Position numbers and translations under genes: made by a program. A stretch of DNA of 64,000 bases, taken from positions 1,178,001 to 1,242,000 of the forward strand of contig NZ_CP016783.1 of NCBI RefSeq assembly GCF_002288385.1. Reading direction: 5' to 3'. How positions within the stretch are numbered: the stretch's first letter is position 1; each line of letters opens with the position of its first letter. Source of the stretch: Candidatus Planktophila lacus. GTDB lineage: Bacteria > Actinomycetota > Actinomycetes > Nanopelagicales > Nanopelagicaceae. Positions 54,467 through 63,219 of the stretch are shown piece after piece. The notes beneath the pieces are model-generated. The model did no database searches and was not told the DNA's origin. It saw nothing but the letters and a program-made list of their open reading frames with translations.

Positions 54467-54727
54467 ATGCTCAGATTTCAAGCGCTCTTTGTTATCGCAT
54501 CTCTTGCCTTAACTCTTTACTCTTTTATTGATTGCGCAAAACGAGATGAGTCGCTAATTCAGAAACTTCCTAAATGGGGTTGGCTGCTAATTATTTTGTT
54601 CTTCTCAGCTTTTGGAGCTATCGCTTATCTATTTATTGGTCGCACCCGCAGAGATAAAGGCCCTCGTCCACCAAAGCGCAGAATCTTGCCTCCGGATGAT
54701 GACCCAGATTTCTTGCGTCGCCTTTAG
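54467..54727 (+). CDS. Small membrane protein with phospholipase D N-terminal-type (PLDc_N) domain
   Basis: The 86-residue protein has two hydrophobic helices (FQALFVIASLALTLYSFIDC and WGWLLIILFFSAFGAIAYLF) joined by CAKRDESLIQKLPKW. A basic, Pro-rich cytoplasmic tail (GRTRRDKGPRPPKRR) and an acidic end follow. This is the PLDc_N layout found alone in many actinobacteria. The function is unknown. It meets the convergent ccsB gene ten bases later. Confidence 0.82.
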   Translation: MLRFQALFVIASLALTLYSFIDCAKRDESLIQKLPKWGWLLIILFFSAFGAIAYLFIGRTRRDKGPRPPKRRILPPDDDPDFLRRL

Positions 54728-54737
54728 TATTTAACTC

Positions 54738-55652
54738 TTAAAGACCGCTGTATGTGTGCTTTCCAGTTCCCCAAACATTTACATATACATAGTTAAATAG
54801 AAATGTTGAGCCTGCAAATAAGCAGAGCCAAGCAGCGCGACGTCCACGCCAACCAATAGTTACGCGCGCATGAAGATATGCGGCATAGGCAACCCAAGTA
54901 ATAAAGGCCCAAGTCTCTTTTGGATCCCAACCCCAGTAACGCCCCCATGCGCTCTCTGCCCAAATTGCACCCGCGATAACTGAGAAGGTCCAAAGTGGAA
55001 AGACAAACGCAACGAGTCGATAAGAGAGTTGATCTAGCGTCTCAAGCGATGGAAGACGTTTGGCCCAAGGTTTACGATCGCCACGTTTCTCCATTGAATC
55101 TAAGTAAAGAAATGCGCCTGCGATTACATTCGCTAACAAGAAGACGCCACCAGAAATGATTGCGGCAACGACGTGGATAACCAACCAAGTAGATTTCAGC
55201 GCTGGTACTAAAGGTGCGCTATCGCGATAAAGCAAAGTAATTGCCGTACCGAGCGTTAACAAGACTGCAATAGATACAAATAGCCCAAGCCAACGCAGAT
55301 CGTGTTTACGTAAAGCGATTAGATATGCGCCGGTAAATGCCAGCGCACCGGTGATTGAGAATTCATACATATTTCCCCAAGGGACATGGCCATTGGAAAT
55401 TCCACGCGCGATAACGCCAGCGAAGAGAAAGAGAAACCCTAAAACCATCATCGCAGTTGCAATTCGCGCTGCACGTTCGGTTCGCGTGTAATCAAAAGTT
55501 CTAGTTAAAGTATTTCCTATCGCGCTATCAGCAAGCTCTGGTGAGCGCACTGCCCAAGCAGTCTCGAAGGCATGGGCTAAGAAAGAGAGCGCAAAAACTG
55601 CCATAGCCGAATAAATAGAGTAATTAGAGATATATGCCCAAGTTGTTTGCAT
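54738..55652 (-). CDS. ccsB: Cytochrome c biogenesis protein CcsB (CcsA/ResC family)
   Basis: The 304-residue membrane protein has eight or so helices and the haem-handling Trp-rich motif WGRYWGWDPKETWAFITW, with conserved His residues in WLVIHVVAA and YAAYLHARV. With ResB it moves haem across the membrane and joins it to apocytochrome c (system II). It is the last of four cytochrome maturation genes and overlaps resB by one base. Confidence 0.95.
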   Translation of the reverse strand: MQTTWAYISNYSIYSAMAVFALSFLAHAFETAWAVRSPELADSAIGNTLTRTFDYTRTERAARIATAMMVLGFLFLFAGVIARGISNGHVPWGNMYEFSITGALAFTGAYLIALRKHDLRWLGLFVSIAVLLTLGTAITLLYRDSAPLVPALKSTWLVIHVVAAIISGGVFLLANVIAGAFLYLDSMEKRGDRKPWAKRLPSLETLDQLSYRLVAFVFPLWTFSVIAGAIWAESAWGRYWGWDPKETWAFITWVAYAAYLHARVTIGWRGRRAAWLCLFAGSTFLFNYVYVNVWGTGKHTYSGL

Positions 55653-57127
55653 TACTTCTCATCTCTCATATGCGCGGTTAATGAAGCGATCTCTTCTTCA
55701 AGTCCTGGGGCACCATTCTTGGCTAGCCCTGCTACTTCCACAACTCCAGACGGTGTGATCCTGATCCAAATACGACGGCGTCTTCCGAAGAGCGATGCAA
55801 GCAGACCAAGGATTGCGGCGATCGCGCCATAGAGCGCGTATTCCTTGCCGGGATCGTTAACTATTTGCAGGTTTATCCAAGGTACAAAAGTTTCAAAGGT
55901 AATTGAGCCAGCGCTGAAGTTAAAGGTTTCACCTGGTTTAAGTGAGCTAAGGGCGATCCGAGACATCTCTGAAGTATCAATGCGATAAACAGATTGTGGG
56001 ATTCCTGAATCTAAACCCAGGTCACCTTCCCAAATGGAGAATAGAAGTCTTGGATCTAGCGCCTCAGGAAAGAGTGAAATTCCACCATCAACTGCAGAGC
56101 GCGCATAAGTCGGTAAGAAACTGGCAACGAAGCCGAGCTGCGGACGTGCATCAGGAACTTTTATCGAACCGATTGATTTTAGATTTCCATCTTGTGGCAA
56201 GAAGGTAACTGGCCCTTGAAAAACAACAAATCCTGCCGTATCACGCACTGTAACAATTGGTGCATAACCATTTGCCTGTAAATAAACACGGGTATTTCCA
56301 AAAGTTAGTGGGCTATTTACCTTAAGCGTCTTTACTTCAGAGTTCTCCTCACCTGGATTTGTTACACGAACCGTTGCCGTGTAATCACGTGGAGCATTTG
56401 TAATCGGATCGTACTTTGCTTGGAAATCCTCAACCTCAACGATAAATGGATCGATTACATCTTCATCTACTAACTTTCCAAATGACAATGTGTCATACGA
56501 AGTAGGAACGCTAATAAATCTCTCACCCTTATTTACGATCGCTTCACCGCGCATTCCAAAGAGCGATCCCACGCTGACGCCAATCAAAATCAAGATAAGT
56601 GAGAGGTGGAATAAGAGGTTTCCAGTTTCGCGCAAGTAACCCTTCTCTGCAGAAACTGCGCCAACTTCGTAGCGAATTCGAAAACGCTTGCGCTTTAACC
56701 AAGCAGCGCCTTTGTCGAATTGAGATTTATCACCATCAAAAGAAGTGAAGAACTCCATGCGAGAAAGATTCTTTGGAGTTGCAGGAGGCACGGCGCGCAT
56801 CGCTTTGAAATGCTCAACCGATCTAGGTAATACACAACCAATTAGAGAGATGAAGAGCAGAATATAAATAGCGCTAAACCAAGGCGATGAATAAACCTCA
56901 AAACCAGAGAAGCGATCAATCCAGCGAGCTAGCTGCGGATCATCAATAAAATATTGCCGCACCGCCATTGGGTTCTGGCTGCGTTGCGGGACAAGTGAGC
57001 CTGGAATCGCAGCAACACCGAGCAACATCAAGAGAATTAGCGCAGTGCGCATACTTGTTAACTGGCGCCAAGCAAAGCGCGCTAAACCGCCTGCGCCGAG
57101 CTCGGGAACTTCTACTTGGCTACTCAT
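55652..57127 (-). CDS. resB: Cytochrome c biogenesis protein ResB (Ccs1)
   Basis: The 491-residue protein has three N-terminal helices (MRTALILLMLLGVAAIPGSL, FSAIYILLFISLIGCVLP, LLFHLSLILILIGVSVGSLF), a large extracytoplasmic domain and a last helix (YALYGAIAAILGLLASLFG). This is the ResB layout. It forms the haem-ligation complex with CcsB. It overlaps ccdA and ccsB by one base each. Confidence 0.94.
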   Translation of the reverse strand: MSSQVEVPELGAGGLARFAWRQLTSMRTALILLMLLGVAAIPGSLVPQRSQNPMAVRQYFIDDPQLARWIDRFSGFEVYSSPWFSAIYILLFISLIGCVLPRSVEHFKAMRAVPPATPKNLSRMEFFTSFDGDKSQFDKGAAWLKRKRFRIRYEVGAVSAEKGYLRETGNLLFHLSLILILIGVSVGSLFGMRGEAIVNKGERFISVPTSYDTLSFGKLVDEDVIDPFIVEVEDFQAKYDPITNAPRDYTATVRVTNPGEENSEVKTLKVNSPLTFGNTRVYLQANGYAPIVTVRDTAGFVVFQGPVTFLPQDGNLKSIGSIKVPDARPQLGFVASFLPTYARSAVDGGISLFPEALDPRLLFSIWEGDLGLDSGIPQSVYRIDTSEMSRIALSSLKPGETFNFSAGSITFETFVPWINLQIVNDPGKEYALYGAIAAILGLLASLFGRRRRIWIRITPSGVVEVAGLAKNGAPGLEEEIASLTAHMRDEK

Positions 57128-57852
57128 TAGATCACCGGCGCAAAATCTGAAATTACAGAGCGAAGTGAGGCCATCAAATCAGACCAGAGACCAAGTAATT
57201 GCGCGATGCCGATCAGAATCAAAATAACTCCACCGATCTTTGAAATCAAATCACCGCGTTTAACCAAGAACTTACGTAACTTCTCTGATTTATCTAGAAA
57301 GAGTCCGGTTGCGATAAATGGTGCACCTAAACCGATGCAATAACCCAGCGATAAAATTGCTCCACGTGCCGCACTTGATTCTTGAAATGCCAGAGTTTGT
57401 ACCGTTGCTAGCGCAGGTCCGATACATGGCGTCCAGCCGATACCAAAGAGAAATCCCAGAAGTGGGGCGCCAACTAACCCACCAGTTGTTGAGATACGGG
57501 GATGAAAAGTTGGTGCCATCGGAAAGATACCCATGAAGAGCAGACCCAAGAGAATTGTTAAACCACCGAGAATTCGAGTTATCAACTCTTCTCGTGCAAA
57601 TACTTCAGAACCGATTCCGCCGAAGAGCGCACCGTAAGAGATAAAGAGCGCGCTAAAGCCGGCAACAAAGAGAATTGATCCTAAGAAAACTCGACCGCGA
57701 GATCTTGAAAAACCTGCCGCGTATGCGAGATAGCCCGGAACTAGCGGCAGTACGCAGGGAGATAGAAAAGAGATGATGCCGGCAAAAATTGCGAAGGGCA
57801 GAGCGGCGATGAAATAGCCACCAAATAACTGATCAACAATAAAGTCGATCAT
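57127..57852 (-). CDS. ccdA: CcdA-family thiol-disulfide transport membrane protein
   Basis: The 241-residue protein has six helices and the two redox Cys in FLSPCVLPLVPGYLAY and GWTPCIGPALATVQTL. It carries electrons from cytoplasmic thioredoxin to the exported TlpA-like protein encoded just upstream (four-base overlap), keeping apocytochrome thiols reduced. Confidence 0.94.
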   Translation of the reverse strand: MIDFIVDQLFGGYFIAALPFAIFAGIISFLSPCVLPLVPGYLAYAAGFSRSRGRVFLGSILFVAGFSALFISYGALFGGIGSEVFAREELITRILGGLTILLGLLFMGIFPMAPTFHPRISTTGGLVGAPLLGFLFGIGWTPCIGPALATVQTLAFQESSAARGAILSLGYCIGLGAPFIATGLFLDKSEKLRKFLVKRGDLISKIGGVILILIGIAQLLGLWSDLMASLRSVISDFAPVI

Positions 57853-58394
57853 TCTGCTTCTAACTTTCTAATTATTTTGCTTAGCGAAGTAAGTGTTACT
57901 TCACCAGAGATTCGTGCGGCAACATTTCCGTTCTTATCGATCAGAACAGTAGAAGGAATGGCATTTGCAGGAAGTGTAGATTTAAAGCCCAGCAAGAGCG
58001 CATCATCGATAAATGTTGGATATTGGATATTTAATCTGCGCGCTAAGGCTTCCGCATTTACTGGGTTATCGCGAGTCAATATCCCCATAAATTGCACGTT
58101 GGGATATTGCTTAGAAAGTTCGATCAGCGTTGGAATCTCTGCGCGACATGGTGAACACCAAGAAGCCCAAACGTTTACTACCGCAACTTGTCCAGGGTTA
58201 AAGATAAAAGTCTTGCCCGTTAGCGTCATCCCCGATAGCGCCGGCGCTGCTTTGCGATCCTCCAAATTTATATTGGTGACTGCCCCACTGCCCTCAATAA
58301 AACTTTCTTCCGCTATCGAACTTCCGCCACCGCACGCAGTTAAAGTAAATGCGATAAGCAGAAGTGGTGCAAGGCTAGAAAGTCTTTTGCGCAT
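57849..58394 (-). CDS. TlpA/ResA-like thioredoxin lipoprotein
   Basis: The 181-residue protein has a lipoprotein signal (LAPLLLIAFTLTACGGG, Cys at the lipobox) and a thioredoxin fold with the redox pair in WASWCSPCRAEIPTL and a cis-Pro in NAIPSTVLID. It should reduce apocytochrome c thiols before haem attachment. It heads the ccdA-resB-ccsB run and follows the histidine phosphatase gene by three bases. Confidence 0.92.
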   Translation of the reverse strand: MRKRLSSLAPLLLIAFTLTACGGGSSIAEESFIEGSGAVTNINLEDRKAAPALSGMTLTGKTFIFNPGQVAVVNVWASWCSPCRAEIPTLIELSKQYPNVQFMGILTRDNPVNAEALARRLNIQYPTFIDDALLLGFKSTLPANAIPSTVLIDKNGNVAARISGEVTLTSLSKIIRKLEAE

Positions 58395-58397
58395 TAC

Positions 58398-59021
58398 TTA
58401 TTTCTTCTCGGGCAGTAAATGTCCGGCTGGTTCAGAATAAGAAAGTCCAGAAATAACGCCTTCGTCATCAAAGTGAACGCTGGTCACCGAAGCGAGTGTG
58501 CAGATCCGCTTTCTTGGATCGTGCAAAAGAGATCGACCTTCGATTGCACTTCTTAAAATCCAAATTGGAAGTTGATGAGAAACCACGATCGCATCTTTAC
58601 CATTGGCAGCCTTACGCGCGGCAAAGATTGCGGCAAGCATGCGGTTGATCTGCTCTTCATACGGTTCTCCCCAAGATGGTTTCCATGGGTTGTATAAATG
58701 GCGCCAAGAAGATGGGTGTTTTAGTACTCCGCTTCCTAGTTCAAAACTCTTTCCTTCAAAGATATTGGCAGCTTCAATTAAACGCTCATCAGTTGTTATC
58801 TCGATACCGTGTGCACGAGCAATTGGTGCTGCGGTTTCTTGCGCACGTTGTAGCGGTGAGACATGGAGCGCGCCGAGGTTTATAGATTTAGACCATTCAC
58901 CGAGAGTTTCAGCCATTTGCTGTCCGCGCGTTGAAAGTCTCCAACCTGGTTGACGTCCATAGAGAATTTTCTCAGGATTCTCTACTTCACCATGTCGCGC
59001 GATGTGAACCGTTGTACTCAT
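58398..59021 (-). CDS. Histidine phosphatase (phosphoglycerate mutase-like)
   Basis: The 207-residue protein begins TTVHIARHGEVENPEK with the catalytic RHGE motif. It has the second Arg/His set in VSPLQRAQETAAPIA and AIVVSHQLPIWILRSA. Such single-domain enzymes remove phosphate from small metabolites; the substrate here is unknown. I chose ATG 59021 over ATG 59033 (MLSAM) because homologues begin just before the RHG strand. The link to cytochrome c genes is common in actinobacteria. Confidence 0.88.
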   Translation of the reverse strand: MSTTVHIARHGEVENPEKILYGRQPGWRLSTRGQQMAETLGEWSKSINLGALHVSPLQRAQETAAPIARAHGIEITTDERLIEAANIFEGKSFELGSGVLKHPSSWRHLYNPWKPSWGEPYEEQINRMLAAIFAARKAANGKDAIVVSHQLPIWILRSAIEGRSLLHDPRKRICTLASVTSVHFDDEGVISGLSYSEPAGHLLPEKK

Positions 59022-59082
59022 AGCGCTAAGCATAAAGCGTCTGAAGGCTATGGATTAAACGAGAAATAGCGGTGATAATCGC

Positions 59083-59088
59083 TAGGGT
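59083..59088 (+). promoter_or_regulatory. Predicted -10 box of the HAD-IB gene (leaderless)
   Basis: TAGGGT ends six bases before the ATG at 59095, the same box and spacing as at ilvD. No ribosome binding site is visible. Confidence 0.5.
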
Positions 59089-59094
59089 AGTGAC

Positions 59095-59862
59095 ATGTCA
59101 CTCACCGTCAGACGCGCAGCGTTCTTTGACGTCGATAACACCTTGGTTCGTGGCTCAACAATTTACTTCCTGGGCCGCGGCATGTACCAACGTGGTTTCT
59201 TCACAAAATCAGATATCTCGCGATTTGTATTAGCCAATCTGAGATTTAGATTAACGGGGACTGAAAAGCAGGATGAGATAAATCGCTTTCAAAAATCTGC
59301 CCAAGACTTTATCGGCGGCCATAACGTTTCTGAGATTAGAACTGTTGCTCAAGAAATTTATGACGAATACGTCTCGCCCTCACTCTGGGAAGGAACCATC
59401 GAAATCGCGCAAGCACATCTAAATGATGGCGTAGAAGTTTGGTTGGTTACCGCAGCTCCGGAAGATATGGCGACACTTATCGCAGAACGACTTGGATTCA
59501 CAGGCGCTCTTGGCAGCAAGGCGGCGATAGTTGATGGCCATTACACCGGCGCTATGAACGGTCCCCTGTTGCACGGTAAAGAGAAAGCAGTTGCAATTAA
59601 AGAGATTGCTAAAGAGCGCGGATTTGTTCTAGCCGATTGCTTTGGATATTCCGATAGCCACAATGATCTTCCTTTACTTCAAAGCGTTGGCCATCCATCT
59701 GCAATTAATCCTGATGCAAAGTTAAGAATTCGTGCACTTAAGGAGAATTGGCCGATCCATGACTTCCGCAGAATGCGCTCTATCAATCGCTATCTGGGTC
59801 CGATCGTCTCGCGCGCTGCCTGGCTGGGAACTCGCTTAACTCCACGCAGAGAATCCAGATAA
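59095..59862 (+). CDS. HAD-superfamily subfamily IB hydrolase (SerB-like)
   Basis: The 255-residue protein has HAD motif I as AAFFDVDNTLVRGSTIYF, motif II near WLVTAAPEDM, motif III Lys in LHGKEKAVAI, and motif IV as CFGYSDSHNDLPLL. The helical cap and C-terminal basic tail match actinobacterial HAD-IB phosphatases, which include acyl-phosphate and phosphoserine phosphatases. The substrate is not identifiable. Confidence 0.88.
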   Translation: MSLTVRRAAFFDVDNTLVRGSTIYFLGRGMYQRGFFTKSDISRFVLANLRFRLTGTEKQDEINRFQKSAQDFIGGHNVSEIRTVAQEIYDEYVSPSLWEGTIEIAQAHLNDGVEVWLVTAAPEDMATLIAERLGFTGALGSKAAIVDGHYTGAMNGPLLHGKEKAVAIKEIAKERGFVLADCFGYSDSHNDLPLLQSVGHPSAINPDAKLRIRALKENWPIHDFRRMRSINRYLGPIVSRAAWLGTRLTPRRESR

Positions 59863-59911
59863 CTCTTACAGTTCGCGCGAAGCGGTCACTTGCCAGTAAT
59901 GTAGGCAAGTT

Positions 59912-62113
59912 ATGGAAACGCGCTCCTTTGCAGATTACTTACGTACCTTGGATGACGCTGCCCTAATTTCCTTATTTTCACATCGCCCAGATTTAGTAAC
60001 ACCAGTTCCACCTGATGTGGCGTCTCTTGCAGTGCGTGCATCTTCTGCGCCCAGCCTGGCGCGCGCCATTGATGCGTTAAACGCCTGGCAATATCAAGTA
60101 CTGGAAGCCTGCGCGATCGCTGCTGAACCATTTACTGAAAAAACTATCGCCGCTTTAACCGATAAGGCAGCGCTCTTTGTTATTCCAGGCTTGCTAGAAC
60201 GCGGCCTTATCTATCAAGGTAAAGATGGTTTCTATATTCCGACCACCGTTCGCGAAGTTCTGGGCAATGAAATACAAGGGCTTGGTCCACAAACTGTTGT
60301 GAAGTTAAATCTGAAGCACTTAGATGAAGCACCACCTGCGGCACAGAAAGCGCTCGAGGCGATGGTCTGGGGTCCACCGCGCGGGACTGTTGCAGATGTT
60401 AAGAAGCCTGGTGCCGGCGTTGCTTGGTTACTTGAAAATAACTTCGTAGTTGCCGCCAATACCAAGACAGTTTTATTGGTACGCGAAGTTGCTCTTGCGC
60501 TTCGTGGTGGCAAGTTACATAAAGAGTTACAAGTCCAAGAACCTACTTTGAAAACTGAGAAACGCGATCTCAAGAGCGTGCAGTTAGCTGCGATCGCAAA
60601 TATCACCACCTTCCTTAGATGGACAGAGGAGATTCTAAATTTCTGGGCGCAAGAGCCTGCCGATGCGCTGCGCTCTGGTGGTTTAGGAGTTCGCGATCTG
60701 AAAGTTCTCTCAGCCCATCTTGGCGTCGATACCTCATGTGCCGCCTTTATCGCTGAGGTTTCCTATCTTGCAGGCCTTGTAACAATTGATGCAGATGATC
60801 GAATTCTTCCAACTACCCAATTTGATATCTGGTTGATGCAAACGCCATCTGCGAGATGGCAATCTCTAGTTTCGCCGTGGCTAATTACCTCTCGTGTTAG
60901 TGGATTAGTTGGAAAAGTTGAGAGTAAGAATGTTGCTCCACTTGGGCCAGAGTTAGATCGCGTATCTGCAGCGCCAATCCGTAAGTTGGTGCTTCGCTTA
61001 CTTTCCGATAACCCATCAGTCGCGCCTGAGTTCAACTCATTTGCAACTCTTGCCACTTGGCATATGCCGGCAAAGCGCAGCAATGGAATACCAACCGATT
61101 ATCTGCAATGGGCGCTGCGCGAATCAGAATGGCTTGGAATTACCGGCCAAGGTGTAATTTCGAAATATGGCATCGAGTTCTTAGCAGGCGGTGAGTTAGA
61201 AAGTATTAATGAAGATCTGCCTAAACCAGTTGATCACATACTTATTCAGAGCGATCACACCGCAATTGCGCCCGGACCGCTGGAACATGAAATCGCGCAA
61301 GAGCTTGCGATCTTGGCAGAGATTGAAAGTCGCGGTGGTGCAACTGTTTATCGCTTTAGTGAAGCAACAATTCGACGTGGATTGGATCATGGCCGAAGTG
61401 GCGATGAAATTAAGGCGTTCTTAAAGAAGACTTCCAAGACTCCGATGCCTCAGCCACTTGAGTATTTGATTGCAGACGTTGCGAAGAAGCATGGCAAGTT
61501 GCGCGTTGGAAATACATCTGCGTTTATTCGATGTGAAGATTCTGCGCTTATCGCGCAGATCATGAACGATAAGCGTTTAGATCTCTTATCGCTGCGCCAG
61601 ATTGCCCCAGAAGTTTTAATCTGCCAACACGATGCTGGCGATGCCATGAACATCTTGCGCAGCTTTGGATACTTACCAGCAGGCGAAGATTCGCAAGGCG
61701 CTTTGCTGAGCGGACCGCGAATTCAACGCGCTAAGACAAAAGCTCGTCCGCCACGAATTATCGGTGAGTTCGAGCGACCAGATGAGATTCAACTTGAAGG
61801 TGCGCTCCGTGCGCTGCGCACTGGCGAAAAATCTAGCCATCGCCAAAGCACAATGCGAAATATCGCTTCCAATGCACTGGGATCACTTCCTCGAACAACA
61901 GCGAATGAAACTTTAGATATTTTGGCTGATTATCTGCAGAACCAACCAGCCACATCTCTTTCAATTGGTTACGCCGATAACAATGGTCTGGTCTCACATC
62001 GAATAATCGATCCGTTGAAACTCTCTGCTGGCTCACTTGTCGCGCGAGATCACGCGACAGGAGAAGTTCAGAGCTTCCGGATCGCTCGTATTACAGGTGT
62101 GGCTTCGATATGA
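59912..62113 (+). CDS. Helicase-associated (XPB/Ssl2-like) domain protein
   Basis: The 733-residue protein starts METRSFADYLRTLDDAALIS and has repeated winged-helix-like segments. A conserved region follows with DHILIQSDHTAIAPGPLEHE, ATVYRFSEATIRRGLDHGRS and VLICQHDAGDAMNILRSFGY. It lacks Walker motifs. The family is found beside an XPB helicase in actinobacteria and resembles the N-terminal part of eukaryotic XPB. Here the helicase is 1.1 kb downstream with one gene between. A DNA repair or remodelling role is inferred. A 7-bp inverted repeat with a TAATGT box precedes the ATG. Confidence 0.85.
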   Translation: METRSFADYLRTLDDAALISLFSHRPDLVTPVPPDVASLAVRASSAPSLARAIDALNAWQYQVLEACAIAAEPFTEKTIAALTDKAALFVIPGLLERGLIYQGKDGFYIPTTVREVLGNEIQGLGPQTVVKLNLKHLDEAPPAAQKALEAMVWGPPRGTVADVKKPGAGVAWLLENNFVVAANTKTVLLVREVALALRGGKLHKELQVQEPTLKTEKRDLKSVQLAAIANITTFLRWTEEILNFWAQEPADALRSGGLGVRDLKVLSAHLGVDTSCAAFIAEVSYLAGLVTIDADDRILPTTQFDIWLMQTPSARWQSLVSPWLITSRVSGLVGKVESKNVAPLGPELDRVSAAPIRKLVLRLLSDNPSVAPEFNSFATLATWHMPAKRSNGIPTDYLQWALRESEWLGITGQGVISKYGIEFLAGGELESINEDLPKPVDHILIQSDHTAIAPGPLEHEIAQELAILAEIESRGGATVYRFSEATIRRGLDHGRSGDEIKAFLKKTSKTPMPQPLEYLIADVAKKHGKLRVGNTSAFIRCEDSALIAQIMNDKRLDLLSLRQIAPEVLICQHDAGDAMNILRSFGYLPAGEDSQGALLSGPRIQRAKTKARPPRIIGEFERPDEIQLEGALRALRTGEKSSHRQSTMRNIASNALGSLPRTTANETLDILADYLQNQPATSLSIGYADNNGLVSHRIIDPLKLSAGSLVARDHATGEVQSFRIARITGVASI

Positions 62114-63219
62114 CGAGCGCCAATAGCGATAAATACGGCAGACTTGACCCTATGTTGGCGGCGATAGAAGCGTTGGTTCGTTGTGAATCACCGAGCGAAG
62201 ATATTGAAGCCTGTCGCAACGTTGTTCGTTTAGCTAGCGATATTTCAACGCGCGTACTTGGAACACCTGCGCAAATAAAAGAGATCGAAGGCCGACCAGT
62301 TTTCTGGTGGGGATCAGATGCACCCGAGATTTTAATTTTGGCCCATCTCGATACCGTTTGGCCACATGGTTCTTACTCACCGCTCTGGGAAGTAAATGGC
62401 GATGTAGTTCGCGGCCCCGGAGTATTTGATATGAAGGCGGGATTTGTTCAAGCTCTCTACGCACTTAAGGGAATCTCTGAAGCTGGTAATCGCGTGGCAC
62501 TTATTGCAACAACTGATGAAGAGACCGGAAGTTTTGCATCACGCAAATTAATTATGGATTTATCCGCCAAGGCTAAAGCGGTTTTAGTTCTAGAAGCATC
62601 GCTTAATGGAAAAGTGAAGACCGGGCGCAAAGGCACCGCGATGTACAAGGTCAGCGCACATGGTCTGGCATCACATGCCGGCCTTGAACCAGAAAAGGGC
62701 GTCAACGCAACTGTTGAGATCGCACATTTAATTCTGAAGTTATCTGCGTTAGAAGATTCGGCTCATGGAACAACTGTGGTCCCGACACTTCTGCGTTCTG
62801 GAAACAGCGCAAATACAGTCCCTGATTTAGCGGTGCTAGAAATTGATGCCCGTTCTTTCTCACAGGCCGAACTAGAGCGAATTGATAAGGCGATTAAAGC
62901 GCTACCTTCCACGGTTTCTGGAGCACGTATTGAAGTAACAGGTGGTTTAAATCGTCCGCCGCTACAACCTTCATCAACAAAAGAACTTTATGAGCGCGCA
63001 GAACGTGTGGCGAAAGAGATCGGCATGGCGCCTCTTGGTTGCGCTGAAGTCGGTGGCGCAAGCGATGGCAACTTTGCCGCGGCCGCTGGTGCACAAGTAC
63101 TAGATGGTTTAGGCGCTGTTGGTGGCGGAGCACATGCACCAAATGAATGGTTAAGTCTGAAATCTATCGAAGAACGAAGTGCGCTTCTGCATGCTCTAAT
63201 AAAGGATCTCTTGAAATGA
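62110..63219 (+). CDS. M20-family metallopeptidase (carboxypeptidase G2/ArgE-like)
   Basis: The 369-residue protein has the di-zinc site: LAHLDTVWPHG, GPGVFDMKAGFVQALYAL (bridging Asp), TTDEETGS (catalytic Glu pair) and a final His in GGGAHAPNEW. A dimerisation domain starts near YKVSAHGLASHAGL. Such enzymes remove a C-terminal Glu or deacylate amino acids. It overlaps the helicase-associated gene (ATGA) and the helicase gene (ATGA) by four bases each, so all three are translationally coupled. Confidence 0.88.
   Translation: MTSANSDKYGRLDPMLAAIEALVRCESPSEDIEACRNVVRLASDISTRVLGTPAQIKEIEGRPVFWWGSDAPEILILAHLDTVWPHGSYSPLWEVNGDVVRGPGVFDMKAGFVQALYALKGISEAGNRVALIATTDEETGSFASRKLIMDLSAKAKAVLVLEASLNGKVKTGRKGTAMYKVSAHGLASHAGLEPEKGVNATVEIAHLILKLSALEDSAHGTTVVPTLLRSGNSANTVPDLAVLEIDARSFSQAELERIDKAIKALPSTVSGARIEVTGGLNRPPLQPSSTKELYERAERVAKEIGMAPLGCAEVGGASDGNFAAAAGAQVLDGLGAVGGGAHAPNEWLSLKSIEERSALLHALIKDLLK

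Noticed and set aside
59887-59911. Inverted repeat ACTTGCC / GGCAAGT before the helicase-associated gene as a regulator site
   Set aside because: The arms are seven bases and the repeat includes the likely -10 box, but there is no second copy or known matching family, so I left it unassigned.
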